Shown here piece by piece: positions 56,059 to 64,000 of a DNA stretch of 64,000 bases (positions within the stretch are counted from its first letter, which is position 1; every line of letters begins with the position of its first letter). The position numbers and the translations under genes were made by a program. Source of the DNA: Deroplatys truncata (lineage: Eukaryota > Arthropoda > Insecta > Mantodea > Mantidae); assembly GCA_030765065.1 (NCBI GenBank), contig CM060990.1, positions 666,140,618 through 666,204,617 of the forward strand, written 5' to 3'. The notes beneath the pieces are model-generated. The model was given only the letters and a program-made list of their open reading frames with translations. It ran no database searches and had not been told where the DNA came from.

Positions 56059-57927
56059 CTGTCTGTGACTCAGGAGTTTAGCTTTGTCCTTGAGGTTGAC
56101 GTAAGCGAACCTGAGAGAGGGTTGTGTTATTCTTTCCTATCGCTTTATTGTTTACCCCCTGTTCCAAAGGTACATATCCTTTCTTTCAGTGACAACAAAT
56201 ATTAGGCGAAGTAACATCAATAGTACATTATTACCGCATCAAGCAAAACAATTAGGATCATACTTTCAATAAGTGAACTTGTAAAGCGTGTATACATGCA
56301 AAACAGTATATTTATGACACAATAAATGTGGAATATTATTTTAATAACCTCATTAATCCAAAGGGTATGCCAGATCGATGCAGATGATTCGGAGTCCGAG
56401 TCATCGGATGATATCCCTTCTTGCTCATCAGAAGAACTGTCGTTTGCATTTGAAATAACAATCTGATCGATCATATCAGAAACCACACGATCCATGGACC
56501 AGTAACAATCTTCTAATTTGCTAACATGCCGGTGATATCCTACCCAGTGTTCTGCAGGTACCGCAGAGATTCCTTCGTTGGTTAAACTCAATAAACGAGA
56601 TAACGAAAATTCGCCAGTAACATCGCTCCCTTATGACGTGCTTTACTGTCGCCCATGGGATTAAGATCGTAATTGTAAGGCGGCAGATACAGAGTGGAGT
56701 GGAGTGTCCATGTGCACTGAGGATGCGGTCAATCTTAAATACCTTTTCTCTTGGTCTGTTCAATTCTATCAAAGAAAAAAGTTGATGCTTTAGCATGCTT
56801 TCTTTGCAACGAACTCTGAAGCCATGGCATCATGCTAACTTTAGTGTCGTATTTATTTGGGGCTTATTAATCTAAATGGTGTGATAAGGACCATTATCTA
56901 GAATGATTACAGATTTTTCCGGAAGGTTTGGAATCAAGCATTCATTCACCCATCGTTCGAAGTTGACACCGTTCATTTGCCCATGGTAATCACCTGTTAC
57001 TGATCCTTCCTTGTAAATCAGCAATGCTCCAGAAACAAATCCATTCTCGGAGCATGCGTGAACAACAATGAGTCTGTTTCCTGCACTACCATCAGTAAGT
57101 ACCCCTGTGATCCCATCAGCTTGCCAACATTTCTTGAATGTTAAATTATTGTCCATCCACATTTCATCCAAATAAACGATATCCCGGTATCTTCGGTATT
57201 CCCTTAGCTCAGCCAAGTATTTGCATCTCCATTCAACAATTCTTGTGTTTTCGATTAAGATTGTTCGCTTTCCTCGGCACTTGCACCATCTAAATCCCAA
57301 TTTCCGAATAACTCTCCTTAACTCTCCCCCCAAGGAAATTGTATGTTACTTCTAACTACAGGAGTAATTTTCTGCATGTCAGAACTATCTTTTTATTGAA
57401 CGTAGAAGTCCATTATTGTCCGCTTAATGAGCACATGTCGAAATCGTCTATATTTATATTTCGTTCTGGATTTGGAGGTCTTGTCTTGCCTGCAGTGCGT
57501 AAAGGGCTTCCTTCTGTTCTCTTCGCATTTTCTTGTCTTATATTCTTAATAATTCCCACAGACACACCGCAGTAATTGCCTGCTCTCTCATCCCTCGCGA
57601 AATCGGCAGAATTAGTTGTTTCTCCTCTGCTTCCTTTTTGCATTGCTCGTTTACATGGTTTATTATTTCGCGAGCCTCGCTATGAATGGTTTTTTCCCTT
57701 TTTCCGAAAGTTAGCCATTTCACTAATGGATTATATTAATTTGACACCCGCGATACAACGCGTTTTAACACTGTAGCATCCTCCGACACTGCCTACAGTA
57801 AGACTGCACTTGTTAACAATATTTTTGAACTGTTGGTGTTATACTATCTACACCTTACGCAAGACACTCCCAGTCCACTGCACGCTTGCAGTTCAAGGAC
57901 AAAGTCAATCTCCTGAGTCACTGACAG
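56059..57927 (-). mobile_element. Family X IS630/Tc1-type element, longest copy (C)
   Basis: A 1,869-bp element. The ends 'ctgtctgtgactcaggag' and the complement 'ctgtcagtgactcaggag' are inverted and flanked by TA (56057-56058 and 57928-57929). It carries a dead transposase on the minus strand. Copies A and B share its outer parts. Confidence 0.88.
56330..57723 (-). pseudogene. IS630/Tc1-type (DDE_3) transposase, degraded
   Basis: Pieces read from 57723: an N-terminal part (REKTIHSEAREIINHVNEQC, then GVSVGIIKNIRQENAKR in another frame), a DNA-binding linker (LRRVIRKLGFRWCKCRGKR), the catalytic part with first Asp (DIVYLDEMWMDNN) and second Asp (VIILDNGPYHTI). Then comes a decayed third block where the usual NPIEL reads NPMGD in a shifted frame. 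An acidic tail (SSSDEQEGISSDDSDSESS) ends it. At least three frame breaks plus loss of the third catalytic residue make it inactive. The tail and linker match copy E at 1-643. Confidence 0.8.
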
Positions 57928-57929
57928 TA

Positions 57930-59595
57930 CCTCTACTGCTTCCCCCATTGCTTTGCATGTTTTCATTTAGACACAAGAGTCTATGGAATGTTCCATTGAC
58001 TCACCCACAGGAAATGCAGTCAATGTCTATCAAGAACTACAGTCCGGCAACACTTTGGGAACACGAACGAGGCAATAACGTGAACTCTCGACTTCTTTAA
58101 TTCCTTATCTAGCATAAGTTAAACCCAGCATCGAAAGTTAACCTCAAAGTATTAGATATACTTCGATATCACCTAGTATCGATAGTATCGAGGTATCGAG
58201 GTCCCGTACCTAGTAGGAACCATAAAAAAATATCTACAGTCCACTTTGTGTTGGTATTCTCGTGTTTGCTGTCTTTCTTTAAATTGAAATGTCAAATGTT
58301 TGCATTAATTGTTTGAGCTGATTTACCTGTTATTCCAGAAACACCAGAAATACCTTTACAGCTATAGTGGAGTTGCTAGAGCTTATCAAATTAGCATATT
58401 ATACTCGCAGCCTTAACAACCCAGGTAAGCATTTTCTTCCTGAATGCAAATAATAACCCTTCCTTGTTATAACTTGTTTAAAGAATCTTTCCACCTAACT
58501 CTAAAACCTGAAAAACATCTTAAGTGTGAAGTTCCTGTTAATCACCACAGAAAACTACGATCTTTCTTCCAACGTTGATATTCTCTTCCTATTCTATTAA
58601 CTGTGCTTTCTGAGGCGTTATTAACTACGCCCCCGTTTTAATTCTTCTACCCTTTTTATCCCGGTCGACGTAGTTCGCTGCTAGCCAAGCTACGCTTCGG
58701 ATAGACTTCGTATATTTGCTTCAAGAAATTGCAACTTCATTCACACGCCTTAAAAGATTTGTTGAAAAGTTTCTGAAAACAGTTTGATTTTTTTATACAG
58801 CACAGAACTTGGAAAGGCAATTCACAATTATTATGCTGGATTATTACATAATCCGAAAGGTAGATGCAGGATTCTGTTTTGTTGATCTTAATAAAATTCA
58901 CACTATCGTATTATCCCTTAACCCGGTAGCCATAGATTTAAATACGATACACCTAACTCCTAAATATTTAGATGTTTTTGGGAAAAGAGCGAAGAACTTT
59001 AACCAGAAAATATATTATAGCTTTACAGTTGGCGTGGTTATGTCCTTGATATTGAGGTTTGCAGCATACTAAAAAAATGATTATTTTATGCGTTTCTGAA
59101 AGAATATGGTGATTTTTATATTTTGGGTTTTGTGTTTTATATTTTCGAAATTTATTACACTCTGAAAATAAAATCCATGTTTTAATTGTGATTGTATATT
59201 ACAACAGTCAGAAACCTCTTGTTCCAATATCCGGGACAAATAAGAACTTTTAGATCGTCTTTTGTCAAGATGGAACTCGTGGCATGGAAATTAGAGACGT
59301 ATGCTACCATGAAAAGCTGAAAACAAAATACAGTGTAAACAAAAGCTTATGAAGTCAGATATTATTGTATTTGCATGCGAATTTAAAGCATTTTAAATGA
59401 AATAATCATATAACTCTTCTTAGCAACATTTCACACTCATTTTGAATTGTAATAATAATAATAATATCCGAAACCCTACCACTTACTGTTTTTACTCTGC
59501 ACTCCTTACCTATGGTAGGAAAGACATTTTTTGACGTCCCTGAAACAAAAATCTACACGGGTGAGAGGAGGAGAGAGAGAGTCAAATAAATGTTT
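57930..59595. other. AT-rich stretch; holds dispersed repeat R3
   Basis: 57945-58065 resembles 18070-18220. An 87-codon frame at 58809-59072 (DLNTIHLTPKYLDVFGKRAK) is unrecognised. An (AAT)n run lies near 59449. Confidence 0.35.
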
Positions 59596-59599
59596 TCCT

Positions 59600-59985
59600 T
59601 CATTCATTATCTGTTTACCCTCCTCTTATGTAGGACTTTACACCCCCAGGACTTACAAGCGGGTGCCTGGGGTCAGAGGCCCGTCGAGGAGCAGATACTC
59701 ACGGATCAGACAGAGCATCCAGGATGGGTGATCAGCCCGATGCCTGGTATGGGATGAAGGAAGTAGATGAAACGAAATGTTGGTGAAATGGATGAAAGGA
59801 AAGGTGATGATGGAGCAGTTGGTGGAATGAATGGCGGGGAAAACCGGAGAACCCGGAGAAAACCCGCCCAGACGCCGCTTCGTCCACCACAAATCCCACA
59901 TGCAGGTCCCTGGGATTGAACCCGGGCCGCCTCGGTGGGAGGCGAGCGGTCTAACCACTCGGCCAGGGCGCCGCCAGAGTCGCAT
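59600..59985 (-). mobile_element. tRNA-headed SINE, minus strand
   Basis: The complement shows the head 'ggcgccctggccgagtggtt' with A-box-like sequence and B box 'gggttcaatcccaggg' near 59915, followed by 'gcgggttttctccggg' and a ~280-bp body. Confidence 0.75.
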
Positions 59986-60030
59986 AAATCAAACATAAAA
60001 AAAAAATTACCAATCTTCATATTTAAGTAT

Positions 60031-60064
60031 GTCTTTCTTTCTTTCTTTTTTTCTTTCTTTCTTT
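60031..60064. repeat. (TTTC)n microsatellite
   Basis: A TTTC/TTCT run between two same-orientation SINEs. It could be the extended tail of the neighbouring SINE at 60065-60345. Confidence 0.7.
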
Positions 60065-60345
60065 GATGGATTATTCTTCCCTTTGGAGGACTTACAAGAC
60101 AATGTCTTGGTCAGTAGCCTGTCGAGGAGCAAGCAAACTCTATATCATAGTATATCCAGTATGGGTGGTGGTGAAGAAGAAGAAAATGAAGTGCAGTGAT
60201 GAAAGGGATGATAGGAAAATACGTGGATCAAATTATCCAACCCAGCATTCACCTAGCGGCCGAGGAAAACCTTCGGTCAGAGCCGCGGTGGTTTGATCCT
60301 CCCGAATGCGAATCGTTCACGTTACCACGGTGAGACCTTGCTCGA
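60065..60345 (-). mobile_element. tRNA-headed SINE, minus strand
   Basis: The complement has 'gagcaaggtctcaccgtggt', a head with 'cgcattcgggaggatcaaac' and body 'ccgaaggttttcctcgg'. Its inner part ('ggaggacttacaag', 'gtcgaggagca') matches the SINE at 59600-59985. Confidence 0.65.
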
Positions 60346-60739
60346 TCTTTCAGGAGTACAACAGGAAAATTTCCATGAAATTCTCCCAGCTCCATACTTC
60401 CCATTGCATGAAAAGCGTTTTGTAATTTTTTTTATTTCCTCTTTTTTATTCGTATATTGTGATTTTCATATGTCCAACGTATATTTTGCATTTACTGTTA
60501 ATAACTTGTGAAGTCCTCTTCATTTTTATTGGATTCTATATAACTGGAAAACCAAAGAAAATATTTTAATACAGGAAACATATTAAAACTCGTTTATGCT
60601 CAGTGACATTTTTGTATCACTACCTAATTTGGAAGTATTCATTACTTTGTCTAAGTTTTTCCTTGCTGACGTCTAAATTGTTCGCCATGTACAAACGTTT
60701 AAACCTCTGCAATTCTTATCTTTTTACTTTCTCTACCAC
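60346..60739. other. AT-rich spacer
   Basis: Nothing assignable. Confidence 0.35.
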
Positions 60740-61115
60740 TACCTATAGGTAGAGAAGGTATTGCATTCCACCCAAAAATTCGATACATGATTTCACCGGG
60801 AATACATGTTTTGAGGTCCCCTGAATAAAAAGAAGCATTTATAGAAAAAGGTTGGTGTGTCTGTGTGTGTGAAAGCATAAATTAAAAACGAAATGCCGGA
60901 CAAATATCAAACTTGTATTTTGGTTCAGTAATTTCCAAAGATGCGACACGAAGAATTTAAAGAAAATTCCCCCTCCCCATAAAAACTACCCTTTATATAG
61001 AACATTTTTCGAAATTGTTGTATTTTCTAAAAGATTGCCCCAACGATTGTGATTAAAATACCATATATATTCAAATATTTATGTTATAAATAAAATGTAT
61101 ATCTTGAATTTTCTG
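60740..61115 (+). repeat. Dispersed repeat R1, plus-strand copy
   Basis: Runs from 'acctataggtagagaagg' and 'gcattccacccaaaaattcg' to 'aaataaaatgtatatcttg'. The 3' end meets the SINE at 61118 directly. Confidence 0.65.
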
Positions 61116-61117
61116 AG

Positions 61118-61387
61118 AATAGCCATACAGCCCCGTAACACCATCGCCGACACTTCCAAACTTGAAAGAATCTAACGAATGAAAGATGAAGTGAAATGAG
61201 AATGGAGATGAAATGGAGGGACAGGAAATTCGGGGGATGTGAGAAGAATCCTTCCCAACATTGGCCTGGCGACCCGGGGAAAAACCCGAAAAAACCCATG
61301 GGTCAGGAAGGTCGGCCACGGGGATCAAATCCACCACTTTCCGAATGCGGGCCAGAGACGAAACCGCCTGAGCCATCCCGCTCGGTC
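61118..61387 (-). mobile_element. tRNA-headed SINE, minus strand
   Basis: The complement starts 'ccgagcgggatggctcagg', with 'cccgcattcggaaagtgg' and a degenerate B box 'gatttgatccccgtgg', then 'ccatgggttttttcgggttt'. It is the best match to the SINE at 10393. Confidence 0.75.
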
Positions 61388-62430
61388 AATAACGGTTACC
61401 AAAGAAATGAGACGGTTACCGAGCCTGGATGACATTCACTGCGGCATTGGTATCGCTCATCGGGAACTAGCTACCTCAATATTCGTTTACAACTTGAGTC
61501 TTCCTCGCACGGAGTTGCAAATACGTATTTGTTTATTCCAGCATGTTGCTTATCGCTTTGAATTTAGGTCACAGGCCACAGATGACAGGTCAGTCAGTAC
61601 TCCAGCTGCATACATTGCATTAAGATAGTTATTCGCATACGATTAAAGGTGCACAAATTTTTATACATCACGGATAGATGGGTGTGAATAATCAATGAAT
61701 GCTGTTTAGTAGCAAAATACGCGCGGCCGCTAAGCTCAAACAACGACATCGTTCATATTGAAACGCAGTTACATCTAATGGTTACTGGTAACCGTTAATT
61801 TAATGTAAGTGCGACAATTATAAGCGTTACTCGAAAATAACTGCCACATCCCTATACAGAGAGCACTGCAAGGTCACAAGCGCTTCCAACTTGCCTCGAC
61901 ACCAACCCTTGGTGCTTCACTAACTTGATTAGTTGCTTACTAAAATTAACAAGGCATTCCTGTGAAATGGTATCAGGTATATGAACTTCGAGGTATTGTT
62001 GTCCAATCCACAGTTGAAATATAAAGTTACTTGAACGATGTCGCGACGGTTAAAATTTCTTTAATTGAGACTGATGTTAGAAGACGCAAAACTATGGATG
62101 CGTTAATGATCCTCAGAGCTTTTGTTGTACCTATGTGGAGGTTACTTTTAAATCACAAAAGATGAAGTTAACCCCCATTGTTGAAAAGCACACAACCTCA
62201 TTTTAGCAGCAGGGTAGGGGAACAGGATAAGGCATTTGCACCCATTTTTGCTTCCGTATTGTTTCTCAAATCCGCTCGAGTGGCTGTATGGAAAGAACGA
62301 TCTACGAATTTCACTATACCAGTGGTATGGAGGGAACAAAGAAGCCATATAAATGATTGCTGCTTGTTATTAGTATGAGAGGTAAGAAAAACTTACCCAA
62401 ATATTCCTTCCCTCGCTTGTTTCACAGATA
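61388..62430. other. Spacer without recognised genes
   Basis: Nothing assignable. Confidence 0.35.
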
Positions 62431-63266
62431 CGAGGGCGGATCGAAAAGTAACGCACAATAATTTTTTCTGCCTTGGTATTGAAGTTGGAATGTTGCAATT
62501 TTACACAGATATAGTTCGAAGTTTTCACTACAGAGGGTATGTTTTGTTTCATGTACAGCTCTAGCGAGAGAAGCGTGAACTATGCAACAGGGATGGCGCG
62601 CATGTTACTGTCGCCCACGTGTGAAGTGCAAAGAGGTGTGGTTCGATATTTGTGGGCCAAAGGGTATAAACCGAGTGATATTCACAGGGACATGCGTGGC
62701 GTGTATGGGGCTGATTGTATGGACCGTAGCAATGTCTCCAGGTGGTGTGCATTCTTCCTAGAGGGCCGTGTGAACCTTCGGGATTCGCCACGCTCCGGAA
62801 GGCCGGTAACAGCTGCAAACCCTCAGAATGTCAGAGGCACTGAGGCGGCAATTTTGAACGACCGGCGTGTGCAACTGCGAACCTTATCGCAACAGTTCAA
62901 CATTTCCTATGGTGCAGTGTACGATATTCATGACAATGCTCGCCCCCATGTTGCTACTGCTGTTCGTCAGAATATCACCAAATTTGTTTGGGAGGTGTTC
63001 CAACATCCACCATACAGTACGGACCTTGCATTGTCGGACTTTCAGGTCCCATGAAGATATTCCTAATCGGCCAACGCTTTGCGACAGATGCGGAAGTGAA
63101 ATCAGCAGTCCGCAGATGGCTATACTCCAAGGAAACGGACTTCTACGAACAGGGCATATTGAAACTGGTATCACGATGGGAGAGATTAATTGTGATATTT
63201 TTGTTGTTTTAACTATTAAACTTTTTTGTAAAAAATTATTGTGCGTTACTTTTCCATCCGCCCTAG
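62431..63266 (+). mobile_element. Second deleted mariner element
   Basis: The ends 'cgagggcggatcgaaaagta' and the near complement of 'ttttccatccgccctag' are inverted and flanked by TA (62429-62430 and 63267-63268). The 836-bp length points to an internal deletion. Confidence 0.9.
62539..63054 (+). pseudogene. Mariner transposase with central deletion
   Basis: The 171-codon frame has the DNA-binding part (GVVRYLWAKGYKPSDIHRDM, CAFFLEGRVNLRDSPRSGRP; residues ~35-90) and LRTLSQQFNISYGAVYDI. It then jumps straight to the C-terminal HDNARPHVATAVRQNI and PPYSTDLALSDF, which hold the second and third catalytic Asp. The ~100 residues with the first Asp are gone, without a frameshift. After residue 171 the C-terminus continues in another frame (MKIFLIGQRFATDAEVKSAV). 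It can bind mariner ends at most. Confidence 0.85.
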
Positions 63267-63473
63267 TATTAATAGCCAATCCTTCAGTTTCCTACCAGTT
63301 TTGTCGACGAATACAACACATAAAGCGGCTACATATGAACCAGTGAAGCAATGCAGACACATCTCAGGATGCAGTGTAAACCCTAATGGGTTTCTGAAAC
63401 CCATTAACTGGTCCAAATACAGCCAAACAAGATACAGTTACTACCGTCAAAAAATTCACCTATTCCAAAATGG

Positions 63474-63850
63474 AGCTTGATGGCTCCGCGGTAAAATGTG
63501 AGGTTGGTACTTGGGGAGGTCCCGGATTCAGCTCTCGTTGGGCCGTCCAGTTTGACTTTGAGTATTTTCGCGGTGTTCCCTGGTTGGTAGGCGAATACTG
63601 AGTTATAATATACACATGCTCCAATTGTTTCTGTCCCCCATTTTTTGTCATTTTATTTCCTGATCATGTTTCAGGGTCGAAGGAATAGGCGAGTGGACGG
63701 CGGACGTATGGCGGTAGAGTTTCTTTTGTGGAACTGTCTGCCCTGGCGTTCGGTGTGGGTCGGAAGAGACACCTCTCCCCAGGTCTGTGATGCAGAGTGC
63801 CGCCGGCGTTAGGATTTAATATCTTAAGCGCCGAAATCCTGTTCCGCTTC
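63474..63850 (+). mobile_element. tRNA-headed SINE
   Basis: The head 'gcttgatggctccgcggtaa', degenerate B box 'cccggattcagctctcg', body 'ttcgcggtgttccctggttgg' and a GC-rich tail from 63675 repeat the pattern at 1086 and 32237. Confidence 0.7.
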
Positions 63851-64000
63851 CTGATGACCATAACAACCTATTCCAAAACCATATACAGGGTGCTCCGAAA
63901 CCTCATTCAAAATAATACAGGTGGTAGAGAAAATTAAAGCAAATATATTCCGATAAGGAATACATGGTTTATGAAGTCAACTTGTCATGTTAGGGAACTG
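63851..64000. other. Right window edge
   Basis: 'atacagggtgctccgaaacc' near 63883 could be the start of another element cut by the window end. Confidence 0.25.

Overview
The window looks like a gene-poor, AT-rich, repeat-saturated stretch of a large arthropod nuclear genome, most likely an insect. The grounds are the Tc1/mariner, PIF/Harbinger, Polinton/Maverick and non-LTR remains, several families of tRNA-headed SINEs, microsatellites, and the lack of any multi-exon host gene I can recognise. Species assignment is inference. Almost every coding-like stretch is a broken transposon gene.

Layout. 1-6.4 kb: a deleted DDE (IS630/Tc1-type) transposase, a SINE, a short TA-flanked element with a second element nested in it, a non-LTR reverse-transcriptase remnant, and a deleted mariner with TA target duplications. 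8.7-13.6 kb: a nearly full-length Tc1-like element (1.24 kb) with DDE residues but broken frames, SINEs, a 5'-truncated LINE, and copies of an unnamed ~400-bp dispersed repeat. 14-22 kb: a 396-bp MITE, mostly unrecognised AT-rich sequence, and a GC-rich SINE composite with a ~496-bp tandem duplication. 22.49-22.70 kb: a textbook heat-shock promoter (two 3-unit HSEs, TATA, initiator, nearby splice donor) with no heat-shock coding region in view. 23.8-33 kb: foldback elements, a PIF/Harbinger derivative, a LINE 3' end and SINEs.

Centrepiece, 34,454-48,381: a 13.9-kb Polinton/Maverick-type element with a perfect 6-bp target duplication (ATTGTT), AG...CT termini and unusually long terminal inverted repeats (2,409 and 2,612 bp). 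Its only recognisable gene, on the minus strand, is a protein-primed family-B DNA polymerase with an N-terminal zinc-finger region. No integrase, ATPase, protease or capsid gene is visible. The polymerase is broken by at least two frameshifts, by an almost exact 871-bp tandem duplication, and by an intact 469-codon gag-like retrocopy with an 8-bp target duplication and a short poly(A) tail. Between the polymerase and the right inverted repeat lies a ~1.1-kb array of nine tRNA-like B-box cassettes spaced 122-145 bp apart, all on the minus strand.

48.4-64 kb: more SINEs, a degenerate ~57-bp satellite split by a TA-flanked transposon, the longest copy of the IS630/Tc1-like family (1.87 kb, dead), and a second deleted mariner. 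The genes do not form a pathway. The window records repeated, often nested, mobile-element insertion.
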